Assembly (NCBI GenBank): GCA_039029915.1
Contig: JBCCFD010000493.1
Location: 1 to 5,739, forward strand
Length of the DNA stretch: 5,739 nucleotides
Reading direction: 5' to 3'
Origin: QQUD01 sp039029915
GTDB lineage: Bacteria; Chloroflexota; Anaerolineae; Promineifilales; Promineifilaceae
This document shows positions 1 to 5,537 of the stretch, piece by piece. Below the pieces are notes generated by a model that saw only the letters and a list, made by a program, of their open reading frames with translations, did no database searches and was not told the origin of the DNA. Position 1 is the stretch's first letter, and each line of letters starts with the position of its first letter. A program made the position numbers and the translations under genes.

Positions 1-891
1 ATACAGCTTTTCAGGCGACATGGCTCTCAACTGTTCAACTTGATTATCGCCTGTGGCCCCAATTGTCTCTGCAAACCTCCTCCCGATATTCTCCGCGCTA
101 TCAAAATCTAAAAACGGCGTTTTCAAATGTATCATCTGACCAGCATTAGCAGGGCTTTGGGAAATTGCCTTTTGGAATAAGCCACGGGCTAGAGGTGAAC
201 TCATCATATGGATAACAGATTCTCCACCGGCTGATTCACCAAAGATAGTCACATTGTTAGGATCGCCCCCAAACGCTGAGACATTTTCTTGAATCCACTG
301 CAAAGCGGCAATTTGATCTAGCGTCCCGTAATTACCAGAAACATTATTTTCAGACTCTGCAGACAGGTCAGGATGTGCAAAATATCCCATCAGGCCAAGT
401 CGATAGTTAATCGACACGACCACAACGTCATGGTGGGCCAGCGCGTTTGAGTCATAAAATACGTCAGAGCCACTGCCATCATGGTGGTCACCGCCGTGAA
501 TCCACACCATCACGGGCAGCTTGGCGTTGGCATCTAAGTTTGGCGTCCGAACATTGAGGTACAGACAATCTTCACTCTGTTTCGGCAAGGGCAGCAGCTT
601 AAAAATCTGCCCAACAAGCATCGTGCGCAACCGGCTCCATCCCTGCCCGCTCAGTAAATTTCCGATAAATTTTTCAAACTCTGCCATCAATTGAAACGCC
701 ATAGGCGAAAATTTGGTGGCCTCTTTAACACCTGACCAAGACTTGACTGGCTGTGGTGGGCGCCAGCGCAGGTCGTCAACTGGTGGTTGGGCGTAAGGGA
801 TGCCTTTAAACACGGCTATCTTCTCTTTATCTTGATAGATGCCTTGAAGTTTGCCTGAGGAAATTGAAATTACAGGGGTTTTCTTTGCCAT
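1..891 (-). CDS. Type-B carboxylesterase/lipase, N-terminal part (cut by the left edge)
   Basis: This is a serine hydrolase of the carboxylesterase type-B (cholinesterase-like) alpha/beta-hydrolase family, which cleaves carboxylic esters; the substrate cannot be told. The frame stays open from the ATG at 891 to base 1, giving 297 codons of a family that is usually about 500-550 residues. Seen in order are FKGIPYAQPP near residue 28, the EDCLYLNV motif at 107-114, the oxyanion-loop region WIHGGDHHDGSGS at 130-142, and FGGDPNNVTIFGESAGG ending in the nucleophile elbow with Ser220. The acid and histidine of the triad should lie beyond the edge. The oxyanion loop reads HGGD where HGGG or HGGA is usual. 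There is no signal peptide, since the protein starts MAKKTPVISI, so a cytoplasmic location is likely. The start is supported by GAGGAG six bases upstream. Family certain, specificity unknown. Confidence 0.95.
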   Translation of the reverse strand, partial: MAKKTPVISISSGKLQGIYQDKEKIAVFKGIPYAQPPVDDLRWRPPQPVKSWSGVKEATKFSPMAFQLMAEFEKFIGNLLSGQGWSRLRTMLVGQIFKLLPLPKQSEDCLYLNVRTPNLDANAKLPVMVWIHGGDHHDGSGSDVFYDSNALAHHDVVVVSINYRLGLMGYFAHPDLSAESENNVSGNYGTLDQIAALQWIQENVSAFGGDPNNVTIFGESAGGESVIHMMSSPLARGLFQKAISQSPANAGQMIHLKTPFLDFDSAENIGRRFAETIGATGDNQVEQLRAMSPEKLY

Positions 892-897
892 TGAACA

Positions 898-917
898 CTC
901 CTCATATTTTTTATGAG
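898..917 (-). promoter_or_regulatory. Shine-Dalgarno of the esterase gene with an overlapping small inverted repeat
   Basis: On the minus strand the ribosome binding site GAGGAG (898-903) lies six bases before the esterase ATG. Directly upstream, CTCATA and TATGAG (901-917) form a perfect 6-bp inverted repeat around five A residues. Its promoter-distal arm includes the second GAG of the ribosome binding site. The ribosome binding site is well supported. A role for the hairpin as a translational switch or operator is inference, because the stem is short and AT-rich. Confidence 0.45.
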
Positions 918-973
918 AAAACCAAAAAGGTTCTTGAAAAAGAAATGGTTGAATTTTGGTTTTCACCGACCGA

Positions 974-1020
974 ATTTCACATTCCTGAACAATTTTGTTT
1001 CAAGATATTCTGTGAAATTT
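974..1020. repeat. 9-bp perfect inverted repeat with a nested smaller one
   Basis: AATTTCACA at 974-982 and TGTGAAATT at 1012-1020 are exact reverse complements, separated by 29 bases. Inside them lies a second near-palindrome, TGAACAA then TTGTTTCA, at about 987-1003. The position, roughly 85-130 bases upstream of the esterase start, would suit a regulator site, but no regulator gene is in the window. The symmetry is seen directly; the function is inference, and AT-rich intergenic DNA produces such symmetry by chance fairly often. Confidence 0.4.
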
Positions 1021-1082
1021 ACCTATAGGGGAAAAAGATGACCTTCTCTTTAGACAGTATCTCATTGGCATGGATGGGTGTC

Positions 1083-1096
1083 AACTTTTAAAAGTT
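1083..1096. repeat. 14-bp perfect palindrome AACTTTTAAAAGTT
   Basis: The palindrome is exact over 14 bases. It sits between two copies of GATGGGTG (1073-1080 and 1098-1105), which are 25 bases apart start to start. It could be a dimeric-regulator site for the downstream cupin gene or for an element lost here. Its low complexity (A and T apart from one C/G pair) limits confidence. Confidence 0.35.
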
Positions 1097-1144
1097 TGAT
1101 GGGTGCGATTAATTTTTGTGTATTACCACTCATACAATCTAAAG

Positions 1145-1302
1145 TTGTCGTTTCGAGCGATGATATTCCAACGCAGTGCTCAACCTAAAACGAGTCGAGG
1201 AATCTCACCCTTAGCACCCATTGCCAAAATGTTTCATGGCGAGATGCTTCGACTCTCTATTTCACGACCGTTATTGATGGCTTTGTCCGCTCAGCATGAC
1301 AA
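1145..1302. repeat. 158-base nested imperfect inverted repeat (MITE-like or dispersed hairpin repeat)
   Basis: Two pairs of arms share one centre of symmetry at 1223.5. The outer arms, 1145-1159 and 1288-1302 (CGCTCAGCATGACAA), match at 11 of 15 bases, or 13 of 15 if G-U pairs in RNA are counted. The inner arms, 1192-1206 (GAGTCGAGGAATCTC) and 1241-1255 (GAGATGCTTCGACTC), match at 13 of 15, or 14 with a G-U pair. The spacers between inner and outer arms are exactly 32 bases on both sides and do not pair. The loop region holds GCC-ATG against CAT-GGC (1223-1240), a small further hairpin. Strings such as TGCTGAGCG and TCGAAGCATCTC recall intergenic repeats dispersed in many environmental bacterial genomes; that resemblance is from memory. 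No transposase is nearby. Confidence 0.65.
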
Positions 1303-1440
1303 TTCTTTCTTTATTGCACAACTTTTGACTGCACCCAAGTTTGGTTCTTCTCTTTTTGTGGTCAATAATTAGATCATTCAGCGATTATTATATGTGGCTG
1401 GGCTTTCTCTTGCCCAACTACATCATACTAGGAGAAGAGA

Positions 1441-1830
1441 ATGGCAGACAATCACGATGTATTCAACTTATATGACTTAGAGGCAGGGATTCCCCGTGCA
1501 TTGAATAATGGGATTAAAGGGCAGGTGTTTCATGGTGACCAATCAACGTTTATGATCGCTCGCTTTGGACCAAATATGCCCGGGCGCATTCACAAGCATC
1601 CCCATGAGCAGTGGCACATTGTGCTTGAGGGCAGTTGCACCCGCGTTCATGGCGAGGAAGAAATTGAGTGTAAACAGGGTGATTTTTGGGTCACGCTGGG
1701 CAACACAATGCATACGGTCGTCGCTGGAGATGAAGGGTTGGTTCTGCTAGATTTCTTTGCCCCTGCTCGAGATGATTATCGACAGGCAGGTGCTGGATTC
1801 GGGGATTCTACCTATCAGGAAACCCAATAG
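1441..1830 (+). CDS. Small single-domain cupin protein
   Basis: A 129-residue, one-domain cupin (Cupin_2-like), a double-stranded beta-barrel that usually binds one metal ion and either catalyses a reaction on a small molecule or senses it. Cupin motif 1 is clear around residues 48-64: Gly48, His51, His53, Gln57 and Gly64, with His55 and His59 as further histidines. Motif 2 begins at GDFWVTLGN (80-88) and supplies His91. This gives the usual three-His plus Gln/Glu ligand set. The C-terminus FFAPARDDYR is typical of these short cupins. There is no signal peptide. TAGGAG lies six to eight bases before the ATG, so the start is firm. It is the only plus-strand gene, lies divergent from the esterase across a long spacer, and converges on the transglutaminase-like gene. 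The substrate cannot be assigned. Confidence 0.92.
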   Translation: MADNHDVFNLYDLEAGIPRALNNGIKGQVFHGDQSTFMIARFGPNMPGRIHKHPHEQWHIVLEGSCTRVHGEEEIECKQGDFWVTLGNTMHTVVAGDEGLVLLDFFAPARDDYRQAGAGFGDSTYQETQ

Positions 1831-1841
1831 ATTCACTGCAA

Positions 1842-1867
1842 TTAGGGTCTAACAAACATTACCCTAA
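1842..1867. terminator. Possible bidirectional hairpin between convergent genes
   Basis: TTAGGGT (1842-1848) and ACCCTAA (1861-1867) form a perfect 7-bp stem with a 12-base loop. It lies 12 bases after the cupin stop and overlaps the last codons and stop of the convergent gene. The place is right for a shared terminator. Neither side has a proper T-tract and the loop is large, so efficient intrinsic termination is doubtful. Confidence 0.35.
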
Positions 1868-2692
1868 CCCACGATAAGTGGTTCTTTGGAAAATTGGCCA
1901 TGCTGATTCAACGCCCTGTAGCAAGGCGTGCTTGGTTCTAAGACGCTGTAACGTTTTTATATTTTGATCGGGGTTGATAAGGAGCGCAGCGATTTGATCG
2001 AGAAGAGCCAGTTGCCATTGTTTTATCTCTTTCATCTTAATGTGAAAAATAGGCGGCGCCTCCCAATAAGGGGGAGCTAGCCCCAAAATGGTGTCGAAAT
2101 CGTGACCAAAATTTAATTTCACGTAAAAGAGATCGTCATCAGAACGAAACGTTTCCGGCAACTTCTGTCCAGACCGAATTTGCAACCATGCTTCTGCACC
2201 AGAGACAAATTCAGTTTGAGAAAAATCAATCCGTTTGGGATTGGTATCAACTAAGATCCATCTCTTTTCTTCAGCTTGCCAGATTTCCGAGACCCAGTGA
2301 TCGGTGAATTTTTGTGTGTTAGACGAAAGGTATTTGACCCAGCCTGCTCGAGGTCGTGATGGAACGCCTTGGGAATTCAAAATTGCTGTGAAGAGAATCG
2401 CATTTTCACGACAGCTGCCTATTACCCGCTCATTTAGCGTTCTGGTTGCAACTAGCCCCAATGGATTCATCTTTACTAATTTCTCAAGGAGATCTTCAAC
2501 GCGCAGGTTGCTTTGGGGGTTATATTTTCGATCTATAGGTTGGGGGCTACCGTCCCAAGGATGCACAATTTGTTTTTGTATTAGATCACATAGTGCATCA
2601 ATAGACGAAGGCAAGCGATGGAAATACTCGATAAATCGTCCTGGATTTGTATGAATATTGAATTGAGCATAATCTTCAATTGAATGAATCAT
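1859..2692 (-). CDS. Transglutaminase-like (papain-fold) domain protein
   Basis: A 277-residue protein with a transglutaminase-like core. The triad of this superfamily is visible in order: Cys94 in GSCRENAILFTAILNSQGVP (92-111), His132 in DHWVSEIW (131-138) and Asp149 in WILVDTNP (145-152). Such domains act as cysteine proteases, peptide or amide hydrolases, or acyl transferases. A conserved Arg-Pro-Arg stretch (113-115) follows the Cys helix, as in the family. Residues 153-277 form an extension without a motif I recognise, ending in a helical, Leu- and Gln-rich part. There is no signal peptide or membrane segment, so it is probably cytosolic. The start is supported by AAGGA five bases before the ATG, and the gene begins 18 bp after the DinB-like stop, so it is the last gene of the operon. 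The fold is confident; the reaction is unknown. Confidence 0.85.
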   Translation of the reverse strand: MIHSIEDYAQFNIHTNPGRFIEYFHRLPSSIDALCDLIQKQIVHPWDGSPQPIDRKYNPQSNLRVEDLLEKLVKMNPLGLVATRTLNERVIGSCRENAILFTAILNSQGVPSRPRAGWVKYLSSNTQKFTDHWVSEIWQAEEKRWILVDTNPKRIDFSQTEFVSGAEAWLQIRSGQKLPETFRSDDDLFYVKLNFGHDFDTILGLAPPYWEAPPIFHIKMKEIKQWQLALLDQIAALLINPDQNIKTLQRLRTKHALLQGVESAWPIFQRTTYRGLG

Positions 2693-2710
2693 GCCTGTCC
2701 TTACTTGAAC

Positions 2711-3211
2711 CTAGACAGAAGGCAGTATAAGTGCGTTTTGTTCTTTGGCAAATTGCCAACCATCGATTCTTGGTGGTTCTATTCCTAACGCTGTCAGGAT
2801 ATTTTTGATTTGCTCCCGATGTTCGGTGGCGTGGTTAATGAGTTGAACAATAAACACCCAATAATCTACCGTATACCCATCGTCTAAATTATTCTGGGTT
2901 TGAAATTGCTCATCGGAACACGCTTTGACAAATGCAACCAGCCTATCTCCAGAAGCGTTCAGCAAAGTTCGTATCTCTGACAGTGCCAATTGTCCAGAAC
3001 GTTCGGGAGGATGTGTCGACCGAGTCAACATAGTTGCATAATCTTCTTGAGAATGAGCAATATGCGTCAATGTTTCTCTAATCGTGCCGCGCACGGCCGA
3101 ATTCGGTTGAAAATCAAGCTGTTCGTTATTTAAAGCGTGGCAAGCATCAAAAACAAGCCCGTTCGCCCAATTGTTATGCTCTATTATTTTTAGTAATACA
3201 GTCTTGCTCAT
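2711..3211 (-). CDS. DinB/YfiT-like metal-binding four-helix protein
   Basis: A 166-residue member of the DinB/YfiT superfamily, four-helix bundles that bind a divalent metal through three histidines. Some members are thiol (bacillithiol or mycothiol) transferases, and many are uncharacterised. The expected ligands are His50 in LTHIAHSQ and His127 with His131 in NHATEHREQI, the family's HxxxH helix. The N-terminal HNNWANGLVFDAC also matches the first helix of the family. The ATG follows the TAA of the upstream kinase gene with no gap (TAAATG). Its ribosome binding site GAGGAGG (3220-3226) lies inside the last codons of that gene, eight bases before the ATG, so translation is probably coupled. 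The name DinB does not imply DNA damage induction here, and no SOS box was seen. Confidence 0.88.
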   Translation of the reverse strand: MSKTVLLKIIEHNNWANGLVFDACHALNNEQLDFQPNSAVRGTIRETLTHIAHSQEDYATMLTRSTHPPERSGQLALSEIRTLLNASGDRLVAFVKACSDEQFQTQNNLDDGYTVDYWVFIVQLINHATEHREQIKNILTALGIEPPRIDGWQFAKEQNALILPSV

Positions 3212-3775
3212 TTAGATTGCCTCCTCTGTTGTGGGCAGCCCAGATGATCTTTGAATGAACCGATAAACGGCCGTTTCATCCCAATGCTCATTCACAGTCA
3301 ACTCTCCTTCAAACCCAGTTGGTCCCGCTGATGGATACCAATTGGTCATATCTTCAGCCGTAAACGTGGCCAGATTAAGCCGCTGTTCATTTCTTTTAAT
3401 AGTTTCTGCCAAGCTAATATCAAAATAAAAGAAGCGGCAGGGGCCTTTATGCGCAGTGCTAATCCTTCTTAGACTCTCACCATACGATTTCATCGTTAGG
3501 ATGCCTTCCAAGATGACATTAAAATTATTGGCTAGGGCAATGAGCGTATTTTGCTCGATCATTTTGTGAATCGCTGTCGAGTTTGGTTTAGACCCACCAC
3601 CCGGTGGATTGAAAATAAAGCGATAATGATCCTGTTGGATAATTGCTGTCGGCTTAGCAGCATTCTTGAACAGCTTTTGAGCAACCGTGCTTTTCCCAGA
3701 TCCAGATGGGCCGCGAATAACCAAAAGCATATTTTTTGATTCAAACGTCATGAGACAATTAGGCGCCTTGCTCAT
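3212..3775 (-). CDS. P-loop kinase-like NTPase (AAA_33/zeta-like kinase fold)
   Basis: A 187-residue P-loop protein of the small-molecule kinase type, predicted to transfer phosphate from ATP to an unknown acceptor. Numbering from the ATG at 3775, the Walker A loop is GPSGSGKST (22-30). QQD (47-49) lies where the acceptor-site aspartate of such kinases sits. NVILEGIL (86-93) is the Walker B-like strand, and SLAETIKRNEQR (121-132) is the lid helix with arginines. The start is uncertain. The ATG at 3775 overlaps the aldolase gene by 17 bp and has no Shine-Dalgarno; ATGs at 3751 and 3730 are alternatives, and the last leaves MLLVIRGPSGSGKST, a usual N-terminus for the fold. I give the longest form. 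It lies between aldolase and DinB-like genes in one operon. I can exclude neither a chloramphenicol-phosphotransferase-like nor a uridine-kinase-like role. Confidence 0.82.
   Translation of the reverse strand: MSKAPNCLMTFESKNMLLVIRGPSGSGKSTVAQKLFKNAAKPTAIIQQDHYRFIFNPPGGGSKPNSTAIHKMIEQNTLIALANNFNVILEGILTMKSYGESLRRISTAHKGPCRFFYFDISLAETIKRNEQRLNLATFTAEDMTNWYPSAGPTGFEGELTVNEHWDETAVYRFIQRSSGLPTTEEAI
3265..3276. repeat. 12-bp palindrome AAACGGCCGTTT, copy 1
   Basis: An exact palindrome inside the kinase gene, encoding the Thr-Ala-Val of DETAVYRF on the minus strand. It is one of at least six CGGCCG sites between 3094 and 4657; the identical 12-mer recurs at 3929-3940. Confidence 0.6.
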
Positions 3776-4820
3776 CCATTAAAGCGTTGATTACTTTTAA
3801 AATCTGCTCGCCAGCCTCCTCAATTTGGGCCGAATCAATGTTGAGGTAAGTGACAGCTCGCAGCGTTGTGCCAAAGGCCCCGATGTTGATGCCGAGCGCT
3901 TCTAGCTCGGACACAATTTTGTAGGGCGAAACGGCCGTTTTCTCAATATCAATAAACAGTAAATTTGTTTCAACATCATCGGGGTTGATCTCAATCAGCG
4001 GGTGTGAATTTACAATTTCAGCGAGTCGCTTCGCGTTGGCATGATCTTGAGCTAGGCGATCCACATTGTGTTCAAATGCATAAAGCCCCGCCGCTGCCAT
4101 CATGCCAGCCTGACGCATCGCTCCGCCAATCCGCTGTTTACAGCGCCACGCTTCATAAATAAAGTCCCGCGACCCAGCCAAAACGCCCCCAAACGGACAG
4201 CCCAAGCCTTTGCTTAGATCCACCCAAGCGCTATCAAACCCTTCAGTAAATTCTTTGGCGGGGACGCCTGAAGCGACTACCGCATTCATCAGTCTTGCCC
4301 CATCCATGTGGCACTTTAAATTACGTTCTTTTGCCGCATCTCGCACCGCTCGAATCGCATCTAGGGGCCACACTTTGCCTCCGCCTAAATTAGCGGTTTG
4401 TTCTACTGAAATCATGCGGGAGCGGGGAGCATATCGATCCATTGGATGCCGGGTCGCTTGTGCCAATTGTTCGGCCGTATAAATACCATTTTTACCGTCA
4501 AGGGTGAAGATATTGGCCCCAGCAAATGCGGCCGGTCCGCCCGCCTCAAAGTTCAAAATATGCGCCGTTCGATCCGCGTAAATCTCATCACCGGGTTGGC
4601 AGTGCACCATCATGGCAATTTCGTTACACATTGTCCCTGAGGGGAGGAATACGGCCGTTTCCATCCCCAACAGCCCCGCTACATGGGCACACAGCGCATT
4701 CACCGATGGATCAAGGTCTTTTTGTTCATCCCCCACAGGAGCAGCCAACATCGCCTGCCGCATCCCTGAAGATGGGCGGCTTTGAGTATCGCTGTATAAG
4801 TTAATATGTCCTTCTCTCAT
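3759..4820 (-). CDS. ltaE: Low-specificity L-threonine aldolase (PLP enzyme)
   Basis: A PLP-dependent fold-type I enzyme of the threonine aldolase/beta-eliminating lyase family, predicted to cleave L-threonine or L-allo-threonine to glycine and acetaldehyde. The 353 residues match the family's usual 330-360. Seen are SDTQSRPS (10-17) at the N-terminus, FLPSGTMCNEIA (58-69) for phosphate binding, His87 in DRTAHI, expected to stack on PLP, DGAR (173-176) with the PLP-contacting Asp173 and Arg176, and the Schiff-base Lys204 in DLSKGLGCPFGG. The frame is open to an earlier ATG at 4850, but that one has no ribosome binding site close by. The ATG at 4820 has GGAGAGGG about eight bases upstream and gives the usual MREGHINLYSDT beginning, so I choose it. 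It is the first gene of a four-gene operon, 89 bp after the SUKH stop. The symbol ltaE rests on family membership only. Confidence 0.93.
   Translation of the reverse strand: MREGHINLYSDTQSRPSSGMRQAMLAAPVGDEQKDLDPSVNALCAHVAGLLGMETAVFLPSGTMCNEIAMMVHCQPGDEIYADRTAHILNFEAGGPAAFAGANIFTLDGKNGIYTAEQLAQATRHPMDRYAPRSRMISVEQTANLGGGKVWPLDAIRAVRDAAKERNLKCHMDGARLMNAVVASGVPAKEFTEGFDSAWVDLSKGLGCPFGGVLAGSRDFIYEAWRCKQRIGGAMRQAGMMAAAGLYAFEHNVDRLAQDHANAKRLAEIVNSHPLIEINPDDVETNLLFIDIEKTAVSPYKIVSELEALGINIGAFGTTLRAVTYLNIDSAQIEEAGEQILKVINALMDEQGA
3929..3940. repeat. 12-bp palindrome AAACGGCCGTTT, copy 2
   Basis: The same exact 12-mer as at 3265-3276, here inside the aldolase gene, encoding Thr-Ala-Val of EKTAVSPY. 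A shorter relative, ACGGCCGT at 4651-4658, encodes Thr-Ala-Val of METAVFLP in the same gene. Confidence 0.6.
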
Positions 4821-4909
4821 AGTTCTTTCCCTCTCCAGTTGCTCCTTCATTTGTGATTATTGTTGAGTCGCTTTTTCCTTTGCTCTTTTAGGCTAAGCAA
4901 AAATAAATT
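4821..4909 (-). promoter_or_regulatory. Leader region of the aldolase operon
   Basis: This 89-base AT-rich gap, between the SUKH stop and the aldolase start, is the only room before the operon. It holds the aldolase ribosome binding site (GGAGAGGG, 4829-4836) and a weak hairpin, TTTGCT (4879-4884) with AGCAAA (4896-4901), loop 11. On the minus strand, TATAAA overlaps the SUKH stop codon and could be a -10, but no matching -35 was found. Whether the operon has its own promoter here or is read through from the SUKH gene is undecided. Confidence 0.35.
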
Positions 4910-5401
4910 TTATACAATCCAAAATGGATGAAATTTATTCTCTACCAACTTGGTTAACCAATTGTGGAATCCAAAACAAATTCCGTTCCATTGACCTAAT
5001 GGATACTCATGAAATCCATCTAAAATTAAAAAGTAGCCATCAACTTCTTGAGTCACATCAAAGGCAAAGGTATCTCCAGACCCACGTAAGTTCGCAAAGG
5101 GTATAAGATTTTCCAATCTCCCAAGATCATCCATTGGTTTTAAACTATTAATTGACTTCTCGATTTCAGGGATTGTAAAAATCTCAATTTCATTTAGTAA
5201 TGCCCCATATGAAAATCTATAAAAATCTTCTAATTCTTTTGGCAAAGAAAATCCGTACTCAAATTGAAGTCTATCTAATTCAAACGCACTAATCCCGTTT
5301 TGCAAAATGAAACCAGAATTAAGATAACCGTGAATATAATGTCTTCGCTCGTATTCAGGTATCGATTGGATATATTCTTGAAGAAATTTGTAATTTGACA
5401 T
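4910..5401 (-). CDS. SMI1/KNR4 (SUKH) family protein
   Basis: A 163-residue protein of the SMI1/KNR4 or SUKH superfamily. Bacterial members are often immunity proteins that bind and neutralise toxins of contact-dependent or polymorphic toxin systems; others are unassigned. The diagnostic N-terminal helix region FELDRLQFEYGFSLPKELED (40-59) is followed by FYRFSYGALLN (60-70). Later come GSGDTFAFDVT (107-117), DGYFLILDGFHEYP (121-134) and a C-terminal NWLTKLVEN (147-155) with the usual aromatic spacing. The gene is about 33% GC by hand count, against about 50% in the adjacent aldolase gene, which suggests horizontal acquisition. The ribosome binding site before the ATG is weak (AAGATA). No toxin gene lies next to it in this window, so it may be an orphan immunity gene. 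Function is inferred from the family only. Confidence 0.85.
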   Translation of the reverse strand: MSNYKFLQEYIQSIPEYERRHYIHGYLNSGFILQNGISAFELDRLQFEYGFSLPKELEDFYRFSYGALLNEIEIFTIPEIEKSINSLKPMDDLGRLENLIPFANLRGSGDTFAFDVTQEVDGYFLILDGFHEYPLGQWNGICFGFHNWLTKLVENKFHPFWIV

Positions 5402-5471
5402 TATCTTAAAACTTTTTTCTCATGAACTGACCACGCTCTGGTTAAGAAGAGTAGATTCTCCATTTATTAGA

Positions 5472-5494
5472 CAACCACATCATGCAACCACATC
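5472..5494. repeat. Two tandem copies of CAACCACATC
   Basis: CAACCACATC occurs at 5472-5481 and 5485-5494, 13 bases apart start to start, in the spacer upstream of the SUKH gene and downstream of the hydrolase gene. It could be a tandem regulator half-site for the SUKH promoter or a chance duplication. Nothing else in the 136-base spacer (5402-5537) stands out; I see no convincing terminator for the hydrolase gene. Confidence 0.4.
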
Positions 5495-5537
5495 GACTAA
5501 TGAAAAAGCAAGGTAGTTTTTGCAACTGGTATGTTTT

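Larger units (their letters stand above)
892..1440. other. Intergenic region without a convincing gene between divergent esterase and cupin genes
   Basis: About 550 bases separate the two divergent starts, so promoters for both genes should lie here. No hexamer pair stands out. A TATTAT at 1386-1391 could be the -10 of the cupin gene but lacks a good -35. The one longer frame, GTG at 1103 to 1372 (89 codons), has no ribosome binding site and no recognisable motif, and it runs straight through the hairpin repeat, so I do not call it. The region also holds an inverted repeat at 974-1020, a 14-bp palindrome at 1083-1096 and a GATGGGTG direct repeat at 1073-1080 and 1098-1105. Confidence 0.7.

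Noticed and set aside
1103..1372. Plus-strand frame of 89 codons with GTG start
   Set aside because: There is no ribosome binding site and no recognisable motif, and more than half of it lies within the nested hairpin repeat at 1145-1302, so a coding role is unlikely.
1842..1867. Telomere-like TTAGGG strings
   Set aside because: Only two or three copies occur, arranged as a hairpin and partly coding (Gly-Leu-Gly-stop), so they are not a repeat array.
2304..2654. Plus-strand frame of 116 codons
   Set aside because: It lies antisense inside the transglutaminase-like gene, whose catalytic motifs are intact; its translation has no family features.
2711..3211. SOS-regulated DinB DNA polymerase
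   Set aside because: The protein is the small DinB/YfiT four-helix family, not DNA polymerase IV; it lacks polymerase motifs and is far too short.
4210..4804. Three overlapping plus-strand frames of 64-92 codons
   Set aside because: All are antisense to the aldolase gene, which has a complete set of PLP motifs; they are by-products of its higher GC content.
4821..4850. Ten-residue longer start for the threonine aldolase (ATG at 4850)
   Set aside because: The nearest AAGG-type sequence is over 20 bases upstream, whereas the ATG at 4820 has a well-spaced GGAGAGGG and gives the usual family N-terminus.
5472..5494. Start of a CRISPR-like or iteron array
   Set aside because: There are only two 10-bp copies with a 3-base gap, no further units, and no replication or cas gene.
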